Below, in pieces: positions 16,164 to 25,220 of a stretch of DNA of 64,000 nucleotides. Every line of letters begins with the position of its first letter. The first letter of the stretch is position 1. Origin of the DNA: Chthonomonas sp. GTDB taxonomy: Bacteria; Armatimonadota; Fimbriimonadia; Fimbriimonadales; Fimbriimonadaceae. The position numbers were made by a program, and so were the translations under genes. Below the pieces are notes generated by a model. That model saw only the letters and a list, made by a program, of their open reading frames with translations, was not told the DNA's origin and ran no database searches. Where the stretch lies: positions 186,001-250,000 of the forward strand of contig JAEURR010000005.1 of NCBI GenBank assembly GCA_016788115.1, in the 5' to 3' direction.

Positions 16164-17423
16164 TTACTGGCCCGGGACTTCGAGCGTCACGTCCGGGATC
16201 GAGAAGCTATCGTCTGTCTTGCCGCCATCGTCTTGCAAGTCTGCGCCGACTGAGTAGACCTTGAACACGTTGCCCGAAGCCCAGTAGATGAACGGTTTGC
16301 CCGAATACGGATCGGTTCGGGCCCACTCCGGACACTCATCGAGCCGGGCTGGGGCAATTCTTTGCGCTTTGACGATTGCCAACGCCGAGCTGTAAACCGC
16401 AAGCAATCTGCAGCGTGCGAGAGTCGCAGTCTCCAGGCGCTGGTAGCCGTCGAAGGTGCCGAAGAACATGTTCGACAGCCGGCCCCAGGGTTTGCCTTGC
16501 GACTCCGATTCCGGCCATTCGCCGCGATCCGCCGTGCTCTTTGTCGCTCGCTGTGCTGCGAGTTCGATCTGGGCATCCGCCTCCCGAGACATCCCGTCGA
16601 AGATTGAGCGAAGCTCATTGGGCGAGTCAAAGACCTTGGTGAGCGGAAGCATCGCCTCGCGACCTGTCGACCCGAGCCGCGCTTGGAATGCCTCCAGCCG
16701 CTTCTCCCGCTCGTCGTCCTTCAGCTTGCGAATCTGTTCGACCTCCGCTTGGACCATGTCGATCGACTGGTTCATCGATTCCCTTTCGTTCTTCAATAAC
16801 AGTTCAAACGCGGGCCGCCTGTCCAGGGCCCCCTTCGTGGTCGCCACCACCTGCTGCAGCTGACCTGCACCCATTCCATCCAGCCCTGACGCAAGTGCGG
16901 CGCGCGCATTGTTGACGATTGTGAGGCCCAAACCCGCCACGAGCACATCCGAACCAGTGAGATCCATCCCAAACCTCATCGCGACTGAGTAGTGCTCCAG
17001 TGCGAGGCCATAGTTCTTCTCGCGCACCGCACTCTGAATCTGCAACGCCAGCGCCCGACCGATGAGCGCCCAGCCTTGGGCCTCGCTACTCAGCGAAAAT
17101 GGCTTAGTGGGGACGTATTTGACCTTACAGGGGAGCTTGCTCGAAGTGGCGACCTTCGACAACATTGGGCCCAGCGCAGACAGTAACTCCTGGCGGGCCC
17201 TGCCTACGGGATTCGAGGCGCTTGTGATTCGGGTCGGAAGCGCTGCAGCCGCTCGACCGGCCAGAACGTAGCCATCGTACGCATTACCGCTGTTCGCGCT
17301 CGGCGCGAACGGCTCGGCGGGTGGGCTGTAAGTGCGGATCGCTGGCTCCGGTGCTTTCCGGCATCCCACCAGTGCAAGAAGGAGCACTCCACAACCGACC
17401 CCGGACACCGCCCATGTGCGCAT
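16164..17423 (-). CDS. Hypothetical lipoprotein
   Basis: A 419-residue protein with signal peptide and lipobox LVGC (Cys21), so probably membrane anchored. The body is helical with a long charged coiled-coil-like part (about 220-270, VQAEVEQIRKLKDDEREKRL region). The C-terminus reads DPYSGKPFIYW, then VYSVGADLQDDGGKTDD, which resembles the calcium-binding end of GspG-type pseudopilins and similar tails on planctomycete-type proteins. The start is the ATG that begins the signal peptide, although the frame is open 18 codons upstream. Function unknown. Confidence 0.7.
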   Translation of the reverse strand: MRTWAVSGVGCGVLLLALVGCRKAPEPAIRTYSPPAEPFAPSANSGNAYDGYVLAGRAAAALPTRITSASNPVGRARQELLSALGPMLSKVATSSKLPCKVKYVPTKPFSLSSEAQGWALIGRALALQIQSAVREKNYGLALEHYSVAMRFGMDLTGSDVLVAGLGLTIVNNARAALASGLDGMGAGQLQQVVATTKGALDRRPAFELLLKNERESMNQSIDMVQAEVEQIRKLKDDEREKRLEAFQARLGSTGREAMLPLTKVFDSPNELRSIFDGMSREADAQIELAAQRATKSTADRGEWPESESQGKPWGRLSNMFFGTFDGYQRLETATLARCRLLAVYSSALAIVKAQRIAPARLDECPEWARTDPYSGKPFIYWASGNVFKVYSVGADLQDDGGKTDDSFSIPDVTLEVPGQ

Positions 17424-17595
17424 AGGTGAGATGCTACCAGCGCACTGAAGGTGCCGGTCTGACCATGGGCCAAGCACACCGTATTTTCACCAGAAGTTGG
17501 ACCAGGCGATAAACAAATTGTGACACTTTTCTGCGAAAAGTAAGTTTGCTGATACATTTACTGTATTGCCTTGCTTTGTTATGGGAGAAACGCAT

Positions 17596-18621
17596 ATGAA
17601 ATCACGGACAGCACTCACTCTATTGGTTTCCTGCTCACCGGCCCTGGTCTTGGCCGGACTGCCCAAGGATCAAATTGTCACATCCGCCTTCGACTTCCGC
17701 CCCGTCGTCCGCATTGAGCGAGGAGACGGCGGCTATGGCACCGGATCGGTGATCGGTCGGTTCCTTTACGATAACGGGCTTAAAGGCAAGCTTTGCGTTT
17801 TGACTGCGGACCACGTCATCAGCACGACCGGGGCACAGGGCGGCGGGATCGCCGGGGGTCTCAAGATTGGGACTCGAAACCCGGACGGCAGCATCGGCAC
17901 GCCGGTGACGCGCAACGCGACCGTCATTGGCCGTCAGGGCAAGGACGGTCCCCAAGGAAACGGGGCGCGAAAGTGGGACCTTGCACTTCTTGAAATCGAC
18001 TGGGGGTTCCGCGACACCGAGTACGACCTGCTGGCTGGTCAGCGGTACTCCGTGGATGTCTGGGGCGGGGCAAATCTGAGTTTCACTTCTGCTGGCTTCG
18101 GTACCACCGGAGATCTGACTAAGAACGGAGGACCGATCGACACCGGCTATGAGTACTTCGCAAACAACCCCGCGCACAACGACAAGAAGCAGCGCTTCTG
18201 GAATAATCGGATGACCCTCGCGCCGAACAACACCGCCGCTCCGGGAGGCTACGTTCACGATGGCCTGGAGTGGGTGCTGGATAACATCGATCCGGCTGCC
18301 AAGACCGGCGAGGGAACCGGATTGCCAGGTGATTCCGGCTCGCCACTCCTGTTTGATGGCGCGGACACGCTCTACCAACCCAAAGTCGACACGATCTTCA
18401 CCCGAAGCTTGCGCGGCGTCTTCAATGCGTTCGAGCGCCGCACGTTCGTGGGAGGTTTTGACGTTGATTGGGGATTCAAGGGCTTTGCCGTTCGGATCAC
18501 GGACGACAATAAGAAGTGGATCGATCAGCGATGCTCGACCGTCGTCCCCGAACCCGCGAGCTTTGTGGCGCTTAGTCTGGCAGTGTCGATCCTCGCGCTT
18601 CGACGCCGACCCAAAGGCTAA
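17596..18621 (+). CDS. PEP-CTERM trypsin-like serine protease
   Basis: A 341-residue secreted protein. After a signal peptide (about 1-20) comes a chymotrypsin-like domain with the triad His73 (CVLTADHV), Asp127 (KWDLALLEID) and Ser246 (GLPGDSGSPLL). The C-terminus is VVPEPASFVALSL, a hydrophobic helix and RRRP, the PEP-CTERM sorting signal recognised by exosortase. It is therefore expected to be processed at the cell envelope or exported with the extracellular matrix. No exosortase gene is in the window. The ATG preceded by GGGAGAAACGCAT was taken. A terminator follows. Confidence 0.88.
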   Translation: MKSRTALTLLVSCSPALVLAGLPKDQIVTSAFDFRPVVRIERGDGGYGTGSVIGRFLYDNGLKGKLCVLTADHVISTTGAQGGGIAGGLKIGTRNPDGSIGTPVTRNATVIGRQGKDGPQGNGARKWDLALLEIDWGFRDTEYDLLAGQRYSVDVWGGANLSFTSAGFGTTGDLTKNGGPIDTGYEYFANNPAHNDKKQRFWNNRMTLAPNNTAAPGGYVHDGLEWVLDNIDPAAKTGEGTGLPGDSGSPLLFDGADTLYQPKVDTIFTRSLRGVFNAFERRTFVGGFDVDWGFKGFAVRITDDNKKWIDQRCSTVVPEPASFVALSLAVSILALRRRPKG

Positions 18622-18639
18622 GTACAGTACGCATCCCGG

Positions 18640-18669
18640 GCGACCGTCCCTCGACAAGGGGGCGGTCGC
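18640..18669 (+). terminator. Intrinsic terminator of the PEP-CTERM protease gene
   Basis: Stem GCGACCG / CGGTCGC extended by CCC / GGG across a small mismatch, then TCTTTCTTT. It lies 18 bases after the stop codon and runs directly into the -35 box of the next gene. Confidence 0.8.
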
Positions 18670-18676
18670 TCTTTCT

Positions 18677-18706
18677 TTGACATTCGATCGCGCACTGTGA
18701 TAGATT
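18677..18706 (+). promoter_or_regulatory. Sigma-70 type promoter TTGACA-N18-TAGATT
   Basis: A perfect -35 box TTGACA at 18677-18682 and TAGATT at 18701-18706, spaced 18. It overlaps a GTG (18697) that would otherwise be a possible start, which supports the downstream ATG at 18745 with its AGAGGG ribosome site. Confidence 0.65.
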
Positions 18707-18744
18707 GCGTTCAATCGGTCAATTCCAGACCGAAGAGGGTGCTC

Positions 18745-19281
18745 ATGCTTGTTGTTGGAGTCATTGCCGTTGTCGTTGCCATCGTCGTCGCGCTGTTGAT
18801 GTTCTCGGCAATGCGCCGCCCAGACACGTTTACCGTCGAGCGTCGTGCGACGATCCATGCGGAGCCGCACACCATCTTCGCACTCTTGAACGACTTTCAC
18901 GAGTGGGGCAAGTGGTCGCCCTGGGAACACCTTGACCCAAACATGACTCGCACGCACGGCGGTCCGGACTCCGGGGTCGGTGCCAGCTACGCTTGGTCAG
19001 GCAACAAGAGGGCGGGCGAAGGTCGCATGGAAATCCTCAAGTCCGAACCACCTTCGAGACTCGAAATCGATCTGAGCTTCATCAAGCCGTTCCCGTCCAA
19101 GAACATCACGACGTTCACACTCACCCCAACGGGGGGCGGAACCGAGGTGAACTGGCACATGCAGGGGCCTGCGAGCCTGATGACAAAGGTGTTCGACATG
19201 CTCATGAACATGGACAAGATGGTTGGCAAAGACTTTGAGCAAGGCCTCGCCAACCTCAAAAAGGTCACTGAGAAGGCCTAG
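18745..19281 (+). CDS. Membrane-anchored SRPBCC (polyketide cyclase-like) protein
   Basis: A 178-residue protein with one N-terminal membrane helix (about 2-20) and then an SRPBCC/START-type domain: FALLNDFHEWGKWSPWEHLDP is the typical first helix and WSPWE motif of the polyketide cyclase 2 family, and GGGTEVNWHMQGP a later strand. The domain binds hydrophobic ligands, but the ligand is unknown. Start set by the ribosome site AGAGGG and by the promoter that covers the upstream GTG. It ends one base before the convergent lipoprotein gene. Confidence 0.82.
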   Translation: MLVVGVIAVVVAIVVALLMFSAMRRPDTFTVERRATIHAEPHTIFALLNDFHEWGKWSPWEHLDPNMTRTHGGPDSGVGASYAWSGNKRAGEGRMEILKSEPPSRLEIDLSFIKPFPSKNITTFTLTPTGGGTEVNWHMQGPASLMTKVFDMLMNMDKMVGKDFEQGLANLKKVTEKA

Positions 19282-19282
19282 T

Positions 19283-20506
19283 TCAGAACCCAGGACCGTA
19301 GGCCCGCGTGGTCAGGCCCCATAAGATGTTCGCGCCAAAGCGCGGATAGTACGTCGGGTCTGACTTACCGTACCAGGCGGGGAAATTTTGGGGCGTCGGC
19401 CAATTGGGATACACCTGACTCACCTGCTTGACGAATTCATCGGCGAGGGCAGTGTCGCCCAGCAGCGTCGAGACGCCGATGCAATACCCCGCACCCCAGA
19501 TCTGGGACGGCTTGTCAAAACTCTTGCTGAGTGGATACGGCCACGCGTCTGGGTAACCCACGAGGCGGTCGCCACGGAAATACTGGCGCAGGGACGCGGC
19601 TGCTTGAGCCTGTGTGTACGGAATCCGGATCTCGCGCTGGTACTTGCGCGCCAGTTCCAATCCCCACAGTGTGTACCCGTGGTGGCGCAAGTCGTTCGGC
19701 TGATTTGCAAACTTAGTCCAGAAGGCACCCTTCGGTCCGTGGTAGTTCCAGTGGGGCGCACCATCAACCATCACGCGTTCGTCGAGGATGACCTCGACCG
19801 CTCGGAGCGACTTCTCACGGAACTCCTTGATCTCGGTGGCGGTGAACGCGCGCGGAATCTCGGCGAGAGCCCGCAAGATAATCCCCGAAGTGTACGAAGA
19901 CACGTTTGTCACGGGGTTCATGTCTCCGGGAGCAGCGCTGTACGCGTAATAGCCAAACGGGAGATACGTGTGCTTGACGATCCAGCGGATGGCATCGGCT
20001 ATGAGTGCGTCTGCGGCCTGCACCTCGGCTGGAGTGAGCGCGCCACTCGTCCGGGCGGTGAGCATCCCTTCCAGACACACGGCGGTCGAGACGGTGTAGG
20101 GATGATCAACTCCATTGACCGAACCGTCGCCGAACGCGTCCCAAGCCTGCCCGATACCATAGCCTGGTCCATCGTCCCCGTCGAGATTCTGCCGATCCAC
20201 AAGCGCGTTGAATGCCTTGGCCACCCGTTCCTTGGCGACAGGATCGCGTGTGACCCGGTACCGGTTGGATTCACAGAAGAGCAAGATGCCATGAATCTCG
20301 TCTACCGTCGCAACCTGATTGCTGAGCGAGTCGATCGCGAGAGCCATCGTGTCGGTGGGAAAAGTGCCGTTCAGCTCGGCATACCGAGTCCGGGCTTGAA
20401 GGGTCGCGGTGTCGGGCGTGATGCCACCGCCCCCCGATCCGCCTGAGCCTCCACAACCTGCGAGAGCAAGGGCGGCACAGGTGGTAGCAAGCAGGCGAAA
20501 ACGCAT
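19283..20506 (-). CDS. Lipoprotein, probable alpha/alpha-toroid fold
   Basis: A 407-residue lipoprotein (lipobox LAGC, Cys18) followed by a Gly/Ser-rich linker. The body is a series of helix pairs with aromatic-rich turns (GYGIGQAWDAFGDG, HGYTLWGLELARK, WGAGYCIGVSTLLGD, NILWGLTTRAYGPGF). This resembles six-hairpin carbohydrate-active enzymes or C5-epimerases, but no catalytic family can be named from sequence alone. A sugar-related role at the cell surface is an inference. It shares an intergenic region with the divergent NDP-sugar pyrophosphorylase. Confidence 0.65.
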   Translation of the reverse strand: MRFRLLATTCAALALAGCGGSGGSGGGGITPDTATLQARTRYAELNGTFPTDTMALAIDSLSNQVATVDEIHGILLFCESNRYRVTRDPVAKERVAKAFNALVDRQNLDGDDGPGYGIGQAWDAFGDGSVNGVDHPYTVSTAVCLEGMLTARTSGALTPAEVQAADALIADAIRWIVKHTYLPFGYYAYSAAPGDMNPVTNVSSYTSGIILRALAEIPRAFTATEIKEFREKSLRAVEVILDERVMVDGAPHWNYHGPKGAFWTKFANQPNDLRHHGYTLWGLELARKYQREIRIPYTQAQAAASLRQYFRGDRLVGYPDAWPYPLSKSFDKPSQIWGAGYCIGVSTLLGDTALADEFVKQVSQVYPNWPTPQNFPAWYGKSDPTYYPRFGANILWGLTTRAYGPGF

Positions 20507-20576
20507 GGGGTTCAGTGTACACCGCGAACCTGCTAAGGAGCCCCCGCAGGATCCCCGAAGGCAGCCCCGCCTGTGC

Positions 20577-20582
20577 TATCTT
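20577..20582 (+). promoter_or_regulatory. -10 box TATCTT of the nucleotidyltransferase gene
   Basis: TATCTT ends seven bases before the ATG at 20590. AGGA sits within that interval, so either leaderless initiation or a very short leader is possible. Confidence 0.4.
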
Positions 20583-20589
20583 TAGGACG

Positions 20590-21510
20590 ATGAAAGGCGT
20601 CATTCTCGCTGCTGGCAAGGGCTCTCGGCTCTACCCCGTGACTCACCACATCCCCAAGCCGCTTCTTCCGCTGGCGAACCGCATGACCATCGAGTACGCC
20701 TTCGACCGGCTTAAAGAACTTGGGATCCGCGAGGTCGCCATTGTGGTGGGCGAAAACGAAGAGTCGATGCGCGGTGCGCTCGGCGACGGCTCGCGGTTTG
20801 GGCTCGAACTGACCTACGTCCGACAGCCGGAGCCGAAGGGCCTCGCGCATGCGGTGAGCTTTGCCAAACAGTTTGTGAATGGCGACTCGTTCGTGCTGTA
20901 CCTGGGAGACGCAATCTACAGTCACGGATTCCAGGAGCTTGCCGAGAAGTTTCGATCAAGCGGCTGTGCGAACCTGAACGTGCTGAAGGAAGTCGAGGAC
21001 CCGCGTCGATTCGGTGTAGCCCATCTGGAGGGCGATAAGATGACCAAGCTCGTGGAAAAGCCCCAGAATCCCGAGTCGAACCTCGCGCTGTGCGGCCTGT
21101 ACTTCTTTGGCCCAAAACTCTGGGAAGTTCTGCCGGACCTCCAGCCCTCGGCCCGCGGTGAGTACGAGATCACCGATGCGATCCAGCTGATGGTCGATCG
21201 CGGCATGGACGTGCGTGGCGGTCTGTACCACCACACCTGGTTCGATACCGGAACCCTCGATTCGTTTTTGGAAACAAGCCAGTTCCTCGCCGGAGACGGC
21301 CTCACACTGGGCGACTCGGCCGACCTGGCAGGGACAGCGGGCGAGCATGTGGTCATCGGCAACGGCGCGCATGTCACTTGCGCGTTGATCGAAGACAGCG
21401 TCATTTTGCCAGGCGCCGACGTCAAAGTAACCGGAACGATACGTAGATCAATACTGATGGGCAGCGTGCATGCAGACGGCGACCTGATCGAACAAATCGT
21501 TTCCCAGTAA
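20590..21510 (+). CDS. NDP-sugar pyrophosphorylase, glucose-1-phosphate thymidylyltransferase-like
   Basis: A 306-residue nucleotidyltransferase. The N-terminal signature GVILAAGKGSRLYPVT binds the nucleotide, PKPLLPL follows, LGDAIY holds the metal-binding Asp, and VEKP is the sugar-binding element. After about residue 245 come short hexapeptide-type turns (GNGAHV, CALIEDSVILPGADV), a left-handed beta-helix tail as in long-form RfbA/StrD enzymes. It would make dTDP- or UDP-glucose for surface polysaccharide. Nucleotide preference cannot be fixed by eye. Start from the motif position; the frame is open upstream. Confidence 0.88.
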   Translation: MKGVILAAGKGSRLYPVTHHIPKPLLPLANRMTIEYAFDRLKELGIREVAIVVGENEESMRGALGDGSRFGLELTYVRQPEPKGLAHAVSFAKQFVNGDSFVLYLGDAIYSHGFQELAEKFRSSGCANLNVLKEVEDPRRFGVAHLEGDKMTKLVEKPQNPESNLALCGLYFFGPKLWEVLPDLQPSARGEYEITDAIQLMVDRGMDVRGGLYHHTWFDTGTLDSFLETSQFLAGDGLTLGDSADLAGTAGEHVVIGNGAHVTCALIEDSVILPGADVKVTGTIRRSILMGSVHADGDLIEQIVSQ

Positions 21511-21610
21511 CTTGGCCAGCCCTTCGGAATCTTTCCGATGGAAGGAACCGAATGGGTGCCCGGAACTGTCAGTCATTTGTAGCTTGCATTCCGAGCAAAT
21601 CGTGTCGACA

Positions 21611-21994
21611 ATGGTGTCAACGTCAATTTATCAGGGAGCAGGATCCATCGCGATCCGCCATCGAAGTCGGGCAGCGTACTTCCACGTCAGCGGCAGTCTT
21701 GCCTCGGCGGGCCTTTCGCCGCTGGAAATTGCCAATGCCGCACTCGAACATCGTCGCCGACTGGCGATCCTCGACTTACGTGATGCCCAGGTGCTCGCTG
21801 CCCAAGACCTCGAATGGTTGGAGCAGCTCACTGCCTTGTGCTCAGCAAAGGGGCTCAGACTGCGCATCGTCTCCACCGCCGGGTCGAGACCCAACCGCAT
21901 GCTCGAGCTTCTGCGATTCGACCGCTTCGTGGTCGTCAGCAGCACAGTTCGAGACGCCTTGCGCTTTGGCCGGATTATCCGACGCAAGAGTTGA
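21611..21994 (+). CDS. STAS-like domain protein
   Basis: About 127 residues from the chosen ATG (a TTG at 21512 would add 33). Residues 15-115 follow the STAS fold: strand YFHVSGSL, strand LAILDLRDAQVL, helix QDLEWLEQLTALCSAKG, strand LRIVST, and DRFVVVSSTVRDAL at the end. In anti-sigma antagonists the serine that is phosphorylated follows the D-x-S turn. Here that place reads AAQD, so regulation by phosphorylation is unlikely. It lies just after the nucleotidyltransferase gene. Partner unknown. Confidence 0.6.
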   Translation: MVSTSIYQGAGSIAIRHRSRAAYFHVSGSLASAGLSPLEIANAALEHRRRLAILDLRDAQVLAAQDLEWLEQLTALCSAKGLRLRIVSTAGSRPNRMLELLRFDRFVVVSSTVRDALRFGRIIRRKS

Positions 21995-22915
21995 TCAGCG
22001 TGCGCGCCGATACTCGGGAGCAGCCACCGGATGATCGGGATTGTCTTGCACCGCTTGCGCAAATGCGGAACGCGCGGCTTCCAGTTCCCCTTTTCGGCGC
22101 AGGGTCACACCCAAATATGCCCACGCGTCCGCGTATCGGTCGTTCAGCTCCAGCGCCGCCCGCAGTTCTTCTTCCGCCTCGTCTAATTGATCTAGCTCCA
22201 AAAGCGTCTGAGCGTAGCGGCACCGCACGTCTGCGAACTTCGGTGCGATCTGCAACGCGATCGAGTACTCCTGTGCCGCCTCGACCCACTTCTTCTCGCG
22301 GGCTAATCGGTCGCCGAGCGTGGCGTGAGTGTTTGCGTCTGAGGATTGATCGTGAGCAATGGCCTCAAGTAGCGTGAGTCCACGCTCTTCGTTGCCTGCC
22401 GCCAGCGACTCCAATGCGAGTCGGTACCGCTCGGTGGTGAGGCTGCCGTCGTACTCAGATGCAAGCTGCACCAGCCTCATCCCTTCATCTTCGTCACCAC
22501 CCCGATAGGCTATCAGCCCCTTCAGCAATGCTGCCTTACCATAGCGCGGGTTTAGATCGAGAGCAGATGCCAGCGCGGCTTTGCACTTTTCCATCCGACC
22601 GATTGCCGCGTAGCACCGAGCACGCTTGAACTGCAGGTCGGCGTAATTCGGGAACAGTCTGGCCGCTTGCTCGAAAAACTCAAGCGCTCGCTCCGGGATT
22701 GCCTGACCAAGCGCGGCATCGCCCATCTTGCTGAGCGAATCGGCCAAGTAGTGGCGCGCGAGTTTTGCGCCCGCCGCATCGGGCTTCGACGCCAGGAATT
22801 CGTTCAGCGCTTCGATTGCCGCTTCGTACTGACCCGTTTCGTAACACCGGATCGCGCGGTCGTAAGCTTCATGCCCACCGAATCCATACCACTTTTGAAC
22901 TGACAGCATGCCCAT
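21995..22915 (-). CDS. TPR-repeat protein
   Basis: A 306-residue protein made almost entirely of tetratricopeptide repeats: EAYDRAIRCYETGQYEAAIEALNEFLASKPD near the front (in part), RALEFFEQAARLFPNYADL, KCKAALASALDLNPRY, EYSIALQIAPKFADV and LEAARSAFAQAVQDNPDHP. At least six repeats can be seen. No signal peptide, though Trp10 and the Gly-rich GFGG start are unusual. Scaffold or interaction role. Its stop codon abuts the stop of the STAS gene with no gap. Confidence 0.82.
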   Translation of the reverse strand: MGMLSVQKWYGFGGHEAYDRAIRCYETGQYEAAIEALNEFLASKPDAAGAKLARHYLADSLSKMGDAALGQAIPERALEFFEQAARLFPNYADLQFKRARCYAAIGRMEKCKAALASALDLNPRYGKAALLKGLIAYRGGDEDEGMRLVQLASEYDGSLTTERYRLALESLAAGNEERGLTLLEAIAHDQSSDANTHATLGDRLAREKKWVEAAQEYSIALQIAPKFADVRCRYAQTLLELDQLDEAEEELRAALELNDRYADAWAYLGVTLRRKGELEAARSAFAQAVQDNPDHPVAAPEYRRAR

Positions 22916-23072
22916 AGAGTTCTTACTCGGATTGTCGGCAAGAATGCACGATCAAATAGGGCAGATGCTGTGGGAAATCCCGGGTGGGGTTTGGCCGTCC
23001 ATAGCCCCCTTGTGCACCACTCCGTGGGACGCCAATACAGACGGGCGGGCGGGCGCGTTCGATGCAGGTTCC

Positions 23073-23879
23073 TTAGACTTCGAAAACGATGCCGTCGTAA
23101 CCCACCGTCACGCCGTGGGGAGCGAGCGCCTCTTCGAGTTCGGCGTGCGTGCAACCGCCTAGATGCGCGTGGTGGGTGGTGACCACCGGCGTATCGCTCG
23201 CGAGGACCGACATCTTGCGCAAACGGCTCACGATGTGCAGGCACCCTTCGATGCCGACGTGTCCAAAGAAGTCTGAGTGTTTCTTGCCGTCCGTGCACTC
23301 TACGACGAACAGATCGACGTGCCAACCCTGCAAGAATTCCCAAGTCGGCTCATGCCAGATGCCGGTATCGGTCCCGTACAGAATCGTCTTGCCTCCGTGT
23401 TCGATCAGCAAGTTTTGGCTGTCTTCGTCAAGCTTATGGTACGCCTGAATTGGGGTGAGCTTGTACCCTACGTGGTGGAACGGCTTGAAGCTGTGAGTCT
23501 CAACGAGTTCGAAAGGCCAGTCGGGATAACGGTCGCTGATCTTGGAGAGCACAGTTGCGTTGCCGTAGATGGTGCTGGGCGCGAAGTGGTCCTCAGTGAA
23601 CGGATACAAGGCGTACTGCAGCTCGTTCCGTGCCAAGTGGTCGTCATGGCTATGGGTGAAGACGATCCCCGACCAGTCCGCCGGATTCAGATCCTGAGTG
23701 ACAACCTGGTGCCAGGTGTCGGGACCAAAATCGATCTTCAGGTCATCGTCAATCAGCGCCGCAGAGCGCGAGCGGATGTCCTTCTTTCCCACCTTGCGAG
23801 CATGGTCACTCACCCGACTGGCGCAATAGGCACTTGGAATGCCATCGGCTGCGCCCGTCCCGAGGAGTTGAATCTTCAA
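23073..23879 (-). CDS. MBL-fold metal-dependent hydrolase
   Basis: A 268-residue metallo-beta-lactamase fold protein. It begins with the PhnP-like GTGAADGIP signature and has the metal site HSHDDH at residues 76-81 (His76, His78, Asp80, His81). Further histidines occur in the segments LYGTDTGIWHEP and VVTTHHAHLGG. The family includes cyclic-nucleotide and phosphodiester hydrolases. The 157 bases between it and the TPR gene hold no gene. Confidence 0.83.
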   Translation of the reverse strand: MKIQLLGTGAADGIPSAYCASRVSDHARKVGKKDIRSRSAALIDDDLKIDFGPDTWHQVVTQDLNPADWSGIVFTHSHDDHLARNELQYALYPFTEDHFAPSTIYGNATVLSKISDRYPDWPFELVETHSFKPFHHVGYKLTPIQAYHKLDEDSQNLLIEHGGKTILYGTDTGIWHEPTWEFLQGWHVDLFVVECTDGKKHSDFFGHVGIEGCLHIVSRLRKMSVLASDTPVVTTHHAHLGGCTHAELEEALAPHGVTVGYDGIVFEV

Positions 23880-23893
23880 GTTGGTCCCTTGGG

Positions 23894-25168
23894 TCAGAAA
23901 TCGCTGAGCGACCAGAGCACCAGGCCGCTGAGGATTTTGGGATAGTAGAACGTCGATTTTTGAGGCATCTTCTCACCGCCCAGAGCGATGTGGCGCATGT
24001 CGTTCACGCTGGGTGGATTCATCAAGAATGCGGCGGGTGCGCCCGCCTCGACGGCATCGACCGCCTCGTGCTCGTCCCTCGTGTAGTCAAAGAAATCGAG
24101 CCCGGTCAAGTCCAGTAGCTTCTCGAAAATGTAGTCATGCAGGATCGTCACGTCGAGCTCGCGCAGCAACTCGCTCCCCTCGGGGTGCACCTGCCCAGCT
24201 AGCACCGCAGGGTCAAAGTGGGCGAGGAAGCCTTGCCCGCCTGGCAACGCGACCCCAAACGCTCGCCTGCCGTCGGCGGCCAGGGATTCCAGCCGTGGCA
24301 TCAGCTGGTCGTTCGCGCAATCCTCGACCTGGAAGTGGTTTGACATGCGCCCGCGCAACTCCGCCGCGTCGCACGGCATCCGCTTGAGGATGCGATGGGT
24401 CGGCAGAAGCACGAGGCCCGGGTCGGCCATGCTGGTGAGCGCCATCATCATGTAATCTTCGGCGACCTCGCCGTCTCGCTCGCCAAGCATCTGCCTGAAC
24501 GCGAGCGCCGTTTCGTAGCGATGATGCCCGTCGGCAATCCAAATCTTCTTCGTCGAGATGGCGTCCTGGATACTCTTCGTGGCTGCGCTATCGGAGATCG
24601 CTTCAACCCGGTGGCGCACGCCGTCGTCGGTGGTCACATCGGCCACGGATTCGCCATTCGAGTTCATGACGTGGTCGAGCACGGCGCGCTCGTCGTCTTC
24701 ATACAGGCCGAAAATGCACTCTAGGTGCGACCGAGTCGCCTCAAGGATCCGCAGTCGATCTTCCTTGTGCTTCGGGAATGTTTGCTCGTGGGGAAGGACG
24801 ACGCCTTTCTCATAGGGCTCAACCTTGATCAGGGCAATCAGGGCGAGTCGCTCCATCGTTTCGGGCTTGCCCGGGATGTTGAAGTTCTGTCGGTAGCGGT
24901 AGAAGGTGGGCGCGGGTTCGACAGCGAGCGCACCCTGTTGTCGCCAACCGGTCAAGCGGCTTGCGCTGCGCGCGTACTTGACGAACTTGCTCCGATCGTC
25001 GGGCTCCTGTTCAGGCAGCGTCAGGTGGACGACGTTGTGGGCGCTGCGCGACGCAAGCTCATCGCGCTGTGATTGCGAAAGCACATCGTACGGGGGTGCA
25101 ACGAGGTTATCCAAAGGGCCCGCGTCGGGTCCGTAGCGCAATCCACGAAAAGGCCTGATCGTTGCCAT
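23894..25168 (-). CDS. DUF1015 family protein
   Basis: A 424-residue protein. It starts IRPFRGLRY and has VAPPYDVLS, the conserved DUF1015 opening, then EQTFPKHKEDRL, and IADGHHRYETALAFR in the middle, the family hallmark. Members are widespread and often described as HTH or ParB-like, but no activity has been shown that I can name with certainty. It lies 14 bases upstream of the MBL hydrolase gene on the same strand, so the two are likely cotranscribed. TACACT nine bases before the ATG is the probable -10 box. Confidence 0.9.
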   Translation of the reverse strand: MATIRPFRGLRYGPDAGPLDNLVAPPYDVLSQSQRDELASRSAHNVVHLTLPEQEPDDRSKFVKYARSASRLTGWRQQGALAVEPAPTFYRYRQNFNIPGKPETMERLALIALIKVEPYEKGVVLPHEQTFPKHKEDRLRILEATRSHLECIFGLYEDDERAVLDHVMNSNGESVADVTTDDGVRHRVEAISDSAATKSIQDAISTKKIWIADGHHRYETALAFRQMLGERDGEVAEDYMMMALTSMADPGLVLLPTHRILKRMPCDAAELRGRMSNHFQVEDCANDQLMPRLESLAADGRRAFGVALPGGQGFLAHFDPAVLAGQVHPEGSELLRELDVTILHDYIFEKLLDLTGLDFFDYTRDEHEAVDAVEAGAPAAFLMNPPSVNDMRHIALGGEKMPQKSTFYYPKILSGLVLWSLSDF

Positions 25169-25177
25169 ACGGAATGG

Positions 25178-25183
25178 AGTGTA
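25178..25183 (-). promoter_or_regulatory. -10 box TACACT of the DUF1015 gene
   Basis: On the minus strand TACACT ends nine bases before the ATG. The interval CCATTCCGT has no ribosome site, consistent with a leaderless or almost leaderless transcript. Confidence 0.5.
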
Positions 25184-25208
25184 CCAAAGGGTCCTTCAGA
25201 CTCACTGG

Positions 25209-25214
25209 TAAACT
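25209..25214 (+). promoter_or_regulatory. -10 box TAAACT of the prenyl synthase gene
   Basis: TAAACT ends six bases before the GTG start at 25221. There is no purine-rich site in the interval CGATCT, so the GTG is likely the first codon of a leaderless transcript. Confidence 0.5.
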
Positions 25215-25220
25215 CGATCT